From: Nocardia pseudobrasiliensis NBRC 108224
GTDB lineage: Bacteria > Actinomycetota > Actinomycetes > Mycobacteriales > Mycobacteriaceae
Assembly (NCBI RefSeq): GCF_001613105.1
Contig: NZ_BDBS01000010.1
Span: 1 to 64,000 of the forward strand
Reading direction: 5' to 3'
DNA length: 64,000 nt
The stretch's first letter is position 1; each line of letters opens with the position of its first letter. Under the pieces are notes generated by a model. The model worked only from the letters and a program-made list of their open reading frames with translations, was not told the DNA's origin and did no database searches. A program made the translations under genes and the position numbers. Positions 24,349-32,618 of this stretch are shown here, one piece after another.

Positions 24349-25916
24349 AGGCAACATCCGGTTCGGTGTCGTTGCGTCAACTCGTGGCCCACCCGGTACT
24401 CGACGGCGCCCGCATCGTCGGCGGTCCGGTCGTGGCCATCCCGGTGCGCCGGGTGCATGTGCGGGCCGGGGTCGACGCCTCCGGTCTGGGCGAGGGCGAT
24501 CTGATAGTGGTAGCGGGACTGGTGGATTCGACCGGTTGGCAGGTGGAGGCCGGTATCCGCCGGTGCGCGCTGGCCGGTGTCGCCGGTCTGGTGCTGCCGG
24601 GCGGGTCGCGCGGACCGCTGGCCACCAGCGTGCTGCTCGCCGAGCGGCTGGGCCTGCCGCTGGTGCTGCTGCCCGAACCCGCCAGTCCGCACGAGGTGGC
24701 ATTGCGTCTGGCCCAATTGGTTTCGACGCCGGAGGTGGTGCGGTCCGAACACGTGCTGGGTTTCCTGCGCCGCATCCACGGCCGGGCCGACAGTCTCGGC
24801 TCGGTGGTCAAGGCCGCCGCCGAGGTGTTGCAGGCCCCGGTCAGCGCGCTCAGCCCGGACGGTGACCTCGTACACGGCGATCACTCGCCCGCGGAGTTCC
24901 GCCGCGATCTGGCGCTGCCGCAGGTCGTGGTCGAGGGTGAGCTCACCTTCGTGATCCATCCCGTCAGCACCGGTTCCGCGCCGCTGTGGATGGCCGCCGC
25001 ACTGCCGCGTCCGGCCCCGGCGCTGGTCGAAATCGCCCAGGCGGTGCTGGCCACCGCGGAGCCGTGGGTGCTGGCGTGGCTGGCGACCCAGCGCCTGGAC
25101 GCTGAACGCGATGCGCGCGTGCGCACCACGCTGCTGTCGGATCTGCTGCGGCTGCGCGAGGAGGCGGGTCCGGTGCCCCGGCATCGGGCCGCGATTCTGG
25201 GCTGGCGGCTGGACGGCTGGCATATGGGGATCTACATGCGCCGACTCAACGAATCGCCGTACGACAACCTCGGCGATCGCGACGAGATCCTGCGCGCGCT
25301 CGAGGACAGCGGGATCAGCGGTCCGCTGGTGGAACAGTCCGACGGCTGGGTCGCCTGGCACACCACCAAGGACGAACCCGCACCGCAGGAGGTGAACTCG
25401 GTGCTGGGCGCGGTGCGAAGGGCGTTGGTGCGCCTGGGATCTCGCATCGAGCTCGCCGCGGGCGTCGGGCGCGGACATCCCGGTATCGGCGGGCTCGGGC
25501 GCACGGTCGACGAGGCGCGCGAGGCGGCGCTGTCGATCGATCCGTCCACCGTGGAGGTCACCCCGGATACCGGAACCCGGGTCGCGCACATCGATACGCT
25601 CGGGGTGGGCCGACTGGTCCGCGCCTGGACCCGATCCCGGCCCGCCCGCGCGCTGGCCAGCACCCTGCTCGCCCCGCTCGCCGATCAGGAGCTGCTGATG
25701 ACCACGCTGGACGCCTACCTGGAGAACGAGTCCTCGGTGGTGGCCACGGCCGCGGCGCTGGGACTGCACCGCAATACCGTGGCCGACCGCGTGGCCCGGA
25801 CCCAGCGCCTGCTCGGGGTCAATCTGCGCGATCCGGAGGATCGGCTGGCGGTGGAATTGGCCTGTCGTACGCTGCGACCGAAAGTTCGCCGCAATCAACA
25901 GGATTCGATCGCCTGA
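24345..25916 (+). CDS. PucR family transcriptional regulator
   Basis: A 523-residue regulator with the PucR/CdaR layout. An N-terminal PucR ligand domain (SLRQLVAHPVLDGARIVGG ... GDLIVVAGLVDS) is followed by a linker and a GGDEF-like/CdaR middle domain. The C-terminal HTH reads TLDAYLENESSVVATAAALG then LHRNTVADRVARTQRLLG. B. subtilis PucR controls purine and allantoin use, and relatives sense catabolic intermediates. It is the last gene of the permease-hyuA-DUF917-DUF917 operon (overlapping GTGA), so it probably regulates that operon. It ends 4 bp from the convergent DUF3830 gene. Confidence 0.92.
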   Translation: MKATSGSVSLRQLVAHPVLDGARIVGGPVVAIPVRRVHVRAGVDASGLGEGDLIVVAGLVDSTGWQVEAGIRRCALAGVAGLVLPGGSRGPLATSVLLAERLGLPLVLLPEPASPHEVALRLAQLVSTPEVVRSEHVLGFLRRIHGRADSLGSVVKAAAEVLQAPVSALSPDGDLVHGDHSPAEFRRDLALPQVVVEGELTFVIHPVSTGSAPLWMAAALPRPAPALVEIAQAVLATAEPWVLAWLATQRLDAERDARVRTTLLSDLLRLREEAGPVPRHRAAILGWRLDGWHMGIYMRRLNESPYDNLGDRDEILRALEDSGISGPLVEQSDGWVAWHTTKDEPAPQEVNSVLGAVRRALVRLGSRIELAAGVGRGHPGIGGLGRTVDEAREAALSIDPSTVEVTPDTGTRVAHIDTLGVGRLVRAWTRSRPARALASTLLAPLADQELLMTTLDAYLENESSVVATAAALGLHRNTVADRVARTQRLLGVNLRDPEDRLAVELACRTLRPKVRRNQQDSIA

Positions 25917-25920
25917 ACCG

Positions 25921-26418
25921 TCACTCCGCCCGGGCGAAGCGCAGCGTTTCCCCCTCCACTCCGCGCAGCCACAGGTTGTTGCACGCCGCGGCGAGTTCGG
26001 GCAGGCCGTCCTCGATGGTGGCGAAGACATTGCCGGGGACCCAGCCCATATCGCCGTTGATGAGCAGGTTGTTGCGGCCGTAGAACAGGGCCAGATCGGT
26101 CGCGCCCTGTGCCTGATGGGCCGTGGAACCGGCCTCGTAGCCGTAGGCGGGGTTGCCGATCTCCCACGGTTCGAAGTCGAACAGGCAGACATCGCCGGGA
26201 ATCGGTGTGACCGTGGGGTTTTCGCGATGCGGGGCGGCGGTGATGCGCGGGACGAGGGTGTAGACCTCGTTGCGGGCGTATTTGGCGTGGAAGGCGTCGT
26301 TCTCCTGGGGCAGCGCGTCCCAGACCGCATCGCAGGTATGCGGCGCCTCGTCGTCGAGCAGGCGGGCGCGGCAGCTCACGCCCGCCTTGGTGAGGGTGAT
26401 CGTGAGGTAGCGAGGCAT
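25921..26418 (-). CDS. DUF3830 family (cyclophilin-like fold) protein
   Basis: A 165-residue protein that I place in DUF3830. It has RYLTITLTKAGVSCRARLLD, the DEAPHTCDAVWDALP segment and KYARNEVYTLVP, the pattern of this cyclophilin-like family, then GDVCLFDFEPWEIG and an FYGRNNLLINGDMGWVPGN tail. No enzymatic role is established. Members are often found beside Asp/Glu racemases, amidases and hydantoinase genes, as here. It lies 19 bp after gabT on the same strand and should be cotranscribed. No signal peptide. Assignment rests on remembered family sequence. Confidence 0.75.
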   Translation of the reverse strand: MPRYLTITLTKAGVSCRARLLDDEAPHTCDAVWDALPQENDAFHAKYARNEVYTLVPRITAAPHRENPTVTPIPGDVCLFDFEPWEIGNPAYGYEAGSTAHQAQGATDLALFYGRNNLLINGDMGWVPGNVFATIEDGLPELAAACNNLWLRGVEGETLRFARAE

Positions 26419-26437
26419 CGGAAGCTCCTGTCTCGGG

Positions 26438-27679
26438 TCACAATTCGTCGAGGACGGCGGACCAGATGGTCAGCGCCTCCTCGATCTGGTCGGCGGTGAC
26501 GATCAGCGGGGGGATCATGCGAACCACATTCATATGGGCGCCGCAGGTGAGCAGCAGCATGCCCTTGTCCACCGCCAGCCTCTGGGCGGCCGCCGCGGTC
26601 GCGGTATCGGGTTCGCCGGTGGCCGTGGTGAATTCGGCCCCGACGAGCAGGCCCAGGCCGCGTACATCGCCGATCGCCTTGGTGGCGCGGTCGCGCACCC
26701 CGGCCAGCAGCTGGCGACCGCGCTCGGCGGCATTGTCGACCAGACCCTCGGATTCGATGACCTCGAGCGTCGCGAGCGCGGCGGCGCAGGCGACGGCATT
26801 GCCGCCGTAGGTGCCGCCCTGCGAACCCGGCCACGCCTTTGCCATCAGCTCCCGCGGGGCGGCGATGCCCGAGATCGGGAAGCCGCTCGCCAGGCCCTTG
26901 GCGATCGTGACGACATCCGGCCGCACGTCGAAATGCTGATGGCCGAAGAACTTTCCGGTGCGCCCGAAGCCGGTCTGGATCTCGTCGAAGACCAGCAGGA
27001 TGCCGTGCCGGTCGGCGCGTTCGCGCAGACCCTGGAAGAAGCGGGTGTTGCCGGGGATGTAGCCGCCCTCGCCGAGTACGGGCTCGACGATGAACGCCGC
27101 GGTCTCCGCGGGCGAGGTGAGCGTGGTGAGCAGGTAATCCAGTTCGCGCAGCGCGAAATCGGTGGCCTGCTCCTCGCTCCAGCCGTAGCGGTAGGCGGTC
27201 GGGAAGGGTGCGACGTGCACACCGGCCATCAGCGGGCTGAACCCGGCCGAGAATCGGGTACCCGAGGTCGTCATGGTCGCCGCCGCGACCGTGCGGCCGT
27301 GGAAACCACCGTGGAACACCACGACATTCGGCCGTCCGGTGGCCTGGCGCACCAGTCGCAGCGCGGCCTCCACCGCCTCGCTGCCGGAGTTGGCGAAGAA
27401 CAGCGAATCCAGCCCCGCGGGCAGGACCGTGCCGAGGCGTTCGACGAGTTCGAGCATCGGTTTGTGCATGACGGTCGTGTACTGACCGTGAATCAGGCTG
27501 CCTACCTGGGCGCGCGCCGCCTCGACCACCTTCGGATGGCAGTGACCGGTGCTGGTGACGCCGATACCGGCGGTGAAGTCGAGATATCGACGACCGTCGG
27601 TGGCGTGGAGATAGCAGCCCTCGCCGTACTCGACGGTGATCGGAGTGGCCTGCTTGAGAACGGGGGAAAGTGCCGTCAT
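26438..27679 (-). CDS. gabT: Class III omega-aminotransferase, 4-aminobutyrate aminotransferase-like
   Basis: A 413-residue PLP enzyme that moves the terminal amino group of an omega-amino acid to a 2-oxo acid, giving a semialdehyde. Motifs: FANSGSEAVEAALRL (PLP phosphate), FDEIQTGFGRTGKFFG (Asp binding the pyridine N) and TIAKGLASGFPISG with the Schiff-base Lys. ATG at 27679 follows GGGAGG; the open frame extends upstream past the divergent promoter and is not real there. It is divergent from an aldehyde dehydrogenase of the succinate-semialdehyde type, the classic GabT-GabD pair, with shared operator-like palindromes between. Confidence 0.9.
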   Translation of the reverse strand: MTALSPVLKQATPITVEYGEGCYLHATDGRRYLDFTAGIGVTSTGHCHPKVVEAARAQVGSLIHGQYTTVMHKPMLELVERLGTVLPAGLDSLFFANSGSEAVEAALRLVRQATGRPNVVVFHGGFHGRTVAAATMTTSGTRFSAGFSPLMAGVHVAPFPTAYRYGWSEEQATDFALRELDYLLTTLTSPAETAAFIVEPVLGEGGYIPGNTRFFQGLRERADRHGILLVFDEIQTGFGRTGKFFGHQHFDVRPDVVTIAKGLASGFPISGIAAPRELMAKAWPGSQGGTYGGNAVACAAALATLEVIESEGLVDNAAERGRQLLAGVRDRATKAIGDVRGLGLLVGAEFTTATGEPDTATAAAAQRLAVDKGMLLLTCGAHMNVVRMIPPLIVTADQIEEALTIWSAVLDEL

Positions 27680-27706
27680 GGTGTACCGCCTCCCGGGCAC
27701 CCGAGG

Positions 27707-27733
27707 ATTGTCTATTGTCGGATTGTCGACAAT
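27707..27733. promoter_or_regulatory. Predicted GntR operator array in the gabT/gabD divergent promoter
   Basis: A perfect 12-bp palindrome ATTGTCGACAAT (27722-27733) is preceded by two further ATTGTC half-sites at 27707-27712 and 27714-27719. The palindrome differs by one base from the core at 15846-15857. This suggests that the GntR regulator at 13657 controls both loci. Confidence 0.6.
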
Positions 27734-27780
27734 ATGCATAACATGGCGAGCAGGGTCGCAGCAATGGTGAGGAGCGCGCG

Positions 27781-29256
27781 GTGACGCAGACCGACACGAG
27801 CCTGAATCGGCTCGAACAGACCGCCATCGACAGTGTGCCGGCCGGGTTGTACATCGGCGGCGAGTGGCGCGAGACCGCGACGACCATGCCGGTCCTGGAT
27901 CCGGCGACCGGACAGGTGCTGTGCCGGGTCGCCGACGCCGGGCCCGCCGACGGTCTCGCCGCACTCGCCGCCGCGGCGGACGCGCAGCGCGACTGGGCCC
28001 GCACCTCGCCGCGCGAACGCGGCGACATCCTCATGCGCGCCCATCGCGCGCTGCTCGAGGATGTGGACCGGCTGGCGCTGATCGCGACCCTCGAGATGGG
28101 TAAGCCGCTGGCCGAGGCGCGCGGTGAGATCGCCTATGCCGCAGAGTTCTTTCGCTGGTTCGCCGAGGAGGCGGTGCGGCTGGACGGCGGCTATATGCCC
28201 GCGCCCGGCGGTAATTCGCGCTTCCTGGTGGCCCGGCAGCCGGTGGGGCCGAGCCTGCTCATCACGCCCTGGAACTTCCCGATGGCCATGGCCACCCGCA
28301 AGATCGGCCCGGCGCTGGCCGCGGGCTGCACCTGCGTGGTCAAACCCGCCGAGCAGACGCCGCTGTGCACCCTCGCGCTCGCGCGGATCCTGCACGAATC
28401 CGGGGTGCCCGCGGGTGTGGTGAACGTCGTCACCACCTCCGATCCGGGCGCGCTGATGACGCCGATGATTCTCGACGAGCGTTCGCGCAAGCTGTCGTTC
28501 ACCGGATCCACGGCGGTGGGTAAGAAGCTGCTGGAACAGTGCGCGCGCACCGTCATGCGGACCTCGATGGAACTCGGCGGCAACGCCCCGTTCATCGTGT
28601 TCGACGACGCGGATCTGGACGCGGCGATCGAGGGGGCGCTGGCGGCGAAGATGCGCAATATCGGGCAGGCGTGTACCGCGGCGAATCGAATCTTCGTGCA
28701 GCGCGCGGTGATCGACGAATTCGCCCGGCGGCTGGCCGAGCGGATGGCGGCGCTGCCGATGGGGCGCGGCACCGAGGCCGATGTGGTGGTCGGCCCGCTG
28801 ATCGACGGCGACGCGGTGGCGAAGGTGACCGAACTGGTGGCCGACGCGCGGGAGCGCGGGGCGCGGGTGCTGACCGGTGGCGAATCCGTCGACGGCCCCG
28901 GAAACTTCTATCCCGCAACGGTTCTGGTGGATGTGCCCGATTCCGCCCGGATGTGCCACACCGAGATCTTCGGTCCCGTGGCGGCGCTGACGCCGTTCGA
29001 TACCGAGGACGAGGTCGTCACCCGCGCCAACGACACCCCTTACGGCCTGGTCGGTTATGTGTACACCGAGGGGCTGCGGCGCGGCCTGCGGGTGTGCGAG
29101 GCGCTCGAATCCGGCATGGTCGGACTGAATCAGGGCGTGGTGTCCAATCCGGCCGCGCCGTTCGGCGGGGTGAAGGAGTCCGGACTCGGTCGTGAGGGCG
29201 GATTGGTCGGTATTGATGAATTCCTGGAGCTAAAGTACATCGGAGTAGCACTGTGA
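27781..29256 (+). CDS. gabD: NAD(P)-dependent aldehyde dehydrogenase, succinate-semialdehyde type
   Basis: A 491-residue aldehyde dehydrogenase oxidising a semialdehyde to a dicarboxylate. The cofactor site is TPWNFPMAMATRKIGPALAA and FTGSTAVGKKL. The general-base Glu lies in MELGGNAPFIVFDDADLD and the nucleophilic Cys in GQACTAANRIFVQ. These residues fit the GabD subgroup. GTG at 27781 has GGTGAGGAG upstream. The stop overlaps the next start (GTGA), so it is coupled to the DmlA-like dehydrogenase. With gabT it forms an amino-acid-to-dicarboxylate module. Confidence 0.92.
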   Translation: MTQTDTSLNRLEQTAIDSVPAGLYIGGEWRETATTMPVLDPATGQVLCRVADAGPADGLAALAAAADAQRDWARTSPRERGDILMRAHRALLEDVDRLALIATLEMGKPLAEARGEIAYAAEFFRWFAEEAVRLDGGYMPAPGGNSRFLVARQPVGPSLLITPWNFPMAMATRKIGPALAAGCTCVVKPAEQTPLCTLALARILHESGVPAGVVNVVTTSDPGALMTPMILDERSRKLSFTGSTAVGKKLLEQCARTVMRTSMELGGNAPFIVFDDADLDAAIEGALAAKMRNIGQACTAANRIFVQRAVIDEFARRLAERMAALPMGRGTEADVVVGPLIDGDAVAKVTELVADARERGARVLTGGESVDGPGNFYPATVLVDVPDSARMCHTEIFGPVAALTPFDTEDEVVTRANDTPYGLVGYVYTEGLRRGLRVCEALESGMVGLNQGVVSNPAAPFGGVKESGLGREGGLVGIDEFLELKYIGVAL

Positions 29257-30311
29257 CCTATTCGATCGCGACGATTCCCGGCGACGGTATCGGGGTGGAT
29301 GTGACCGCGGAGGCGGTCAAGGTGCTCGACGCGGTACTGCCGGATATCGCCTGGACCGAATTCGACTGGTCCTGTGAGCAGTATCTGCGTACCGGCGCGA
29401 TGATGCCGCCGGACGGCGCGCGGCGACTGGCCGGATTCGACGCGATCCTGCTGGGGGCGGTGGGCTTTCCCGGCGTTGCGGACCATATCTCGCTGTGGGG
29501 CTTGCTGATTCCGCTGCGGCGCGCCTTCGGTCAGTATGTGAATCTGCGGCCGGTGCGGCTGCTGCCCGGCACCCGTTCGGCGCTGAGCGACCGCACCGCC
29601 GAGGATCTGGACATTCTGATCGTGCGGGAGAATTCCGAGGGCGAGTACTCCGAGATCGGCGGTATCCACAATCCCGGCCGCCCCGAGGAATTCGTGCTGC
29701 AGGAATCGGTGTTCACCCGCGTCGGCTGCGAGCGCATCATCCGCTACGCCTTCGAGCGGGCCCGAGAGCGCGACGGCAGGCTGTGCTCGGCGACGAAATC
29801 GAACGGGCTCATTCACTCGATGCCGTACTGGGACAGCGTTTTCGAGCGCATTGCCGCCGAGTATCCGGACGTGACCACACGCCAGATGCATGTCGACGCT
29901 TTGGCCGCAGAGATTGTCCTGCATCCCGATCGGCTCGATGTGATCGTCGGCTCGAATCTGTTCGGCGACATCCTCTCCGATCTGGCGGCGGCGGTCACGG
30001 GCGGACTGGGCCTCGCGCCCTCGGGCAATATCAATCCGAACCGCGACGCACCCTCGATGTTCGAGGCGGTGCACGGCAGCGCACCGGATATCGCGGGGCA
30101 GGGCATCGCCAACCCGGCCGCCCAAATCCTGGCGGGCGCGATGTTGTTGGAGCATCTGGGGGAGCGTACGGCCGCAGCCGCAGTGGATCGGGCGGTGTGC
30201 GAGGTACTCGCCGAAGGTGTGATCCGCACCCCGGATCTCGGCGGCACGAGCGCCACGACGGAGGTCGGCACGGCGATCGCCAAGCGGGCTGCCGACATCA
30301 TGGGCGGCTGA
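29253..30311 (+). CDS. Tartrate/D-malate dehydrogenase-like decarboxylating enzyme
   Basis: A 352-residue member of the isocitrate/isopropylmalate dehydrogenase family. It resembles DmlA/TtuC, which oxidise and decarboxylate D-malate or tartrate using NAD and Mn2+. Visible motifs: IPGDGIGVDVTAEAV, the substrate Arg region QYVNLRPVRL, VRENSEGEYSEIGG, KSNGLIHSMPYWDSVF, and GSNLFGDILSDLAAA with the metal Asp. The C-terminal VHGSAPDIAGQGIANPAAQI loop binds NAD. GTG at 29253 overlaps the gabD stop. It would handle a 2- or 3-hydroxy dicarboxylate formed downstream of gabD or of the isomerases. Confidence 0.88.
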   Translation: MTYSIATIPGDGIGVDVTAEAVKVLDAVLPDIAWTEFDWSCEQYLRTGAMMPPDGARRLAGFDAILLGAVGFPGVADHISLWGLLIPLRRAFGQYVNLRPVRLLPGTRSALSDRTAEDLDILIVRENSEGEYSEIGGIHNPGRPEEFVLQESVFTRVGCERIIRYAFERARERDGRLCSATKSNGLIHSMPYWDSVFERIAAEYPDVTTRQMHVDALAAEIVLHPDRLDVIVGSNLFGDILSDLAAAVTGGLGLAPSGNINPNRDAPSMFEAVHGSAPDIAGQGIANPAAQILAGAMLLEHLGERTAAAAVDRAVCEVLAEGVIRTPDLGGTSATTEVGTAIAKRAADIMGG

Positions 30312-30915
30312 CTAACCAGTCCGTATCGCGAGTGCCTTGCGGATAAGTCTGCGTGCTGAATCGCCGGTTACCGACTGTCCGGCCAGCGTATCGAATGCGC
30401 GGCCGTACAACGCGATCTCTCGTGGTTGCGTAATCGTCAGTTTCGCAGTGCTACCTTCTTCGGTGACCAGTCGGTTGTCGTACATGACAAAATTGTTGAA
30501 CAACACCCGCGCTGCCGCAGTCGCGGGGATCACCCCAAAAGCCACCCGAGGCAGGCTTCCGGCCGACAACAATCGGTCGAGCTGGCCGATCATGATCTCG
30601 TCGTTTCCTACTGTGGTGTAGAGCGCTTGTTCTCCGATCAGGGCTGAGATGCCTGCGCCATTCGATGTATGCGCTGTCGATACTGTGCACTGTCGCCAGC
30701 AAGTCCGCGAGCTGATCTTCGGCTCCGGCGTGTCGGCAGTAGGCTCGGACTTCCGCGTCTGACGCACGAAGCCTCCCATACTCGATCTTGGAGACCTTGG
30801 ACTCGTGCCAACCCTCACGACGGGAAAGCTCCCGGCCCGTTATCCCAGCTCGTCGCCGAATTTCGCGCAGACGCTTGCCGAGAGCCTCCCGCCCTTCTCG
30901 AGCCGAACTACTCAC
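30312..30915 (-). pseudogene. Broken Scr1-like XRE regulator (internal deletion plus frameshift)
   Basis: The 5' part (GTG 30915 onward) encodes an XRE helix-turn-helix: LGKRLREIRRRAGITGRELS, then HESKVSKIEYGRLR. The 3' part continues in another frame with LIGEQALYTTVGNDEIMIGQ and ITQPREIALYGRAFDTLA. Both match the intact paralogue at 31776-32618, but about 75-80 codons between IEWR and LAEQ are missing and the frame changes near 30650-30662. The DNA-binding domain could still be made with a shifted tail. The start overlaps the DUF6879 stop (GTGA), as in the intact cassette. Confidence 0.85.
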
Positions 30916-31424
30916 CGGCTGTACGCGTATTCGCTGTACGGTTCTCCCGAAGACCAGAGTCGTTCGCGTTCACTTCGACAGTAGGAGAGGATGTTCGGAT
31001 CAGTGGTAACCCCTACACCGCCGATGGCTCTGCCTTCGTGATCGGAGAGCGTGTATGCAACTCGTTCGTTGTCGATGAGCCACCAATCGTCTGACGGTAT
31101 GTCGCCAGCGAGATTTCGTGGTAGGTACCGAATATCTTCACCGGCCTCGACGTTCAACGCCGTCACGGTAAGCACCCAGCGTTGATAGTCGGTATGCGGC
31201 ACGGTGACCACGCGGATGCGGCTCATAGCCACGCCCCGGGACGTCAATTCCCGCACGAAATCGTACCAATCCTGAAACCATCCTCGGGTATCGAATGGCT
31301 CGTTTTTCAGAAACCGCTGTAGTGGTTCCTGTTCGGCAGGAACCCCATAGGAGTCTCGAACCTCGAGGCGAAAGGCATCAGTTCGACACTGCCGCAAGAT
31401 TTCTCGAGTCTGCCGGAACTCCAC
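30912..31424 (-). CDS. DUF6879 family protein, cassette copy 2
   Basis: A 170-residue protein of the actinobacterial DUF6879 family, of unknown function. Features shared with its paralogue at 32615: FRLEVRDSYGVPAEQEPLQRF, a central IRVVTVPHTDYQRWVLTVTA, NVEAGEDIRYLPRNLAG and DDWWLIDNERVAYTL. GTG at 31424 has GAAAGGA upstream and aligns with the paralogue start; it lies 47 bp inside the preceding small gene. Stop overlaps the regulator start. Probably partner of an Scr1-like XRE protein in a toxin-antitoxin-like or developmental control pair; this is inference. Confidence 0.8.
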   Translation of the reverse strand: MEFRQTREILRQCRTDAFRLEVRDSYGVPAEQEPLQRFLKNEPFDTRGWFQDWYDFVRELTSRGVAMSRIRVVTVPHTDYQRWVLTVTALNVEAGEDIRYLPRNLAGDIPSDDWWLIDNERVAYTLSDHEGRAIGGVGVTTDPNILSYCRSERERLWSSGEPYSEYAYSR

Positions 31425-31734
31425 CGAAATGCGTCCTTTCGATCTTCGGAACCGCGACCGCTGCCTCATAGTCTTCCATCTTCAGCTCGGCGAGGGTTTC
31501 GGCGTCGGTGACCGGTCGACCGGACAGGGTGAACGTACCTCGGCCGGTATCCGTCATCGGTGCGCCGACGAACATTCGAGACTCCACGAATCCCAATAGG
31601 AGATGGGGGATCTCGATGGTATCGACCCGATCCGTCCGCCAGCCGACGAGTAGGTATCCGCCGTCGTCGGTGGCGTATACGGCAGGACAGTCATCCGTAC
31701 CCGACCCACCCTTGCCCAGAAGTCGCAAACACAT
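31378..31734 (-). CDS. Small protein of the DUF6879/XRE cassette, copy 2
   Basis: A 118-residue protein whose family I cannot name. It is paralogous to the gene at 33126. Shared features: an N-terminal LLGKGGSGTDDCPAVYATD, GYLLVGWRTDRVDTIEIPHL, then GRGTFTLSGRPVTDAETLAE and a C-terminal DYEAAVAVPKIE. The short ADDG/W/VTDPEAL pattern recurs in small actinobacterial proteins beside DUF6879 genes. ATG at 31734 lies 41 bp after the upstream XRE gene, so the second cassette is in the same operon as the first. The last 15 codons (RTHFGGVPADSRNLAAVSN) run into the next gene. Confidence 0.75.
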   Translation of the reverse strand: MCLRLLGKGGSGTDDCPAVYATDDGGYLLVGWRTDRVDTIEIPHLLLGFVESRMFVGAPMTDTGRGTFTLSGRPVTDAETLAELKMEDYEAAVAVPKIERTHFGGVPADSRNLAAVSN

Positions 31735-31775
31735 GGTCTCGTCTCCTCTTTGGCGGTGTGCAACTGCTGACCTGA

Positions 31776-32618
31776 TCAGCGATTGAGCTGTTCCGCCCTT
31801 GTGTCGAGAGCCCCACGGATCAACCTTCGCGCCGCATCACCCTTCGCGGCCTGTTTTGCGAGGGCCTGAAACGTCTTCTCGTACAGCACGAGTTCGCGGG
31901 GCTGAGTAATCGTCAATTCAGCGGTAATCGTCTCCACCAGTACTCTTTTCTGGTCGAACATGCAGAAGTTCGACAGGGGCACAGTGTATTCCGTGTGTGC
32001 AGGGATGATGCCGATCACGACGCGAGGCAGGCTCATCGCGATGAGGAGCCGGTCCAACTGCCCGACCATGACGTTGTGGTCACCAACAGTGGTGTGCAGG
32101 ACCTGCTCGGCAAGGACGAAATGAAACCGGTGGTCGCCCCGGTACAAAACCTGTTGTCGTTCGATGCGGGCGGCCAATCCCGCCGCAAGGTCGTCACGGG
32201 AGCCGCGGTAGAAGTCTTGCATCCGACCGAGGATCGCTTCAGCGTATTCGGGTGTTTGAAGCAATCCAGGCACGACAAACGGCTCATACCAGCGCATCAG
32301 CTTGGTATCGGCCTCCCAAGTAATCGACTGGCGTTGTCGATGAGGTAGGCTCATTTGTCGCCATTCGAGGTATGCAGCTTCGATGTTCCGCAGCGACGCG
32401 ACCAGATCGACCACCTGATCGTCAGCACCGCACTCCCGGCACCAGATCCGAATATCGCTGTCGGTGGGAGTTTGTTGCCCTCGCTCGAGTTTCGAGACTT
32501 TGGACGGTACCCAGCCGACCGCGCGGGCAATAGCCCGGGCGGTCAGTCCGGCATCTTTGCGTATGTCCCGGAGACGGCCACCAAGAGCCTCCCGAGCTTG
32601 TTGTACGGCGTGGGTCAC
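31776..32618 (-). CDS. XRE regulator with DUF5753 (Scr1-like) C-terminal domain, cassette copy 1
   Basis: A 280-residue DNA-binding protein. The N-terminal HTH (about 10-65) has LGGRLRDIRKDAGLTARAIA and WVPSKVSKLERGQQTP. The long C-terminal DUF5753 domain has FVVPGLLQTPEYAEAIL, ARIERQQVLYRGDHRFHFV, LHTTVGDHNVMVGQLDRLL and ITQPRELVLYEKTFQALA. Streptomyces proteins of this type (Scr1-like) usually sit next to a DUF397 gene; none is present here and the neighbour is DUF6879. GTG 32618 overlaps the DUF6879 stop (GTGA). Intact, unlike its tandem paralogue. Confidence 0.88.
   Translation of the reverse strand: MTHAVQQAREALGGRLRDIRKDAGLTARAIARAVGWVPSKVSKLERGQQTPTDSDIRIWCRECGADDQVVDLVASLRNIEAAYLEWRQMSLPHRQRQSITWEADTKLMRWYEPFVVPGLLQTPEYAEAILGRMQDFYRGSRDDLAAGLAARIERQQVLYRGDHRFHFVLAEQVLHTTVGDHNVMVGQLDRLLIAMSLPRVVIGIIPAHTEYTVPLSNFCMFDQKRVLVETITAELTITQPRELVLYEKTFQALAKQAAKGDAARRLIRGALDTRAEQLNR

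Noticed and set aside
30312..30915. XRE frameshift as a simple sequencing error
   Set aside because: About 230 bp of the paralogous region is missing too, so a single-base error cannot explain it.
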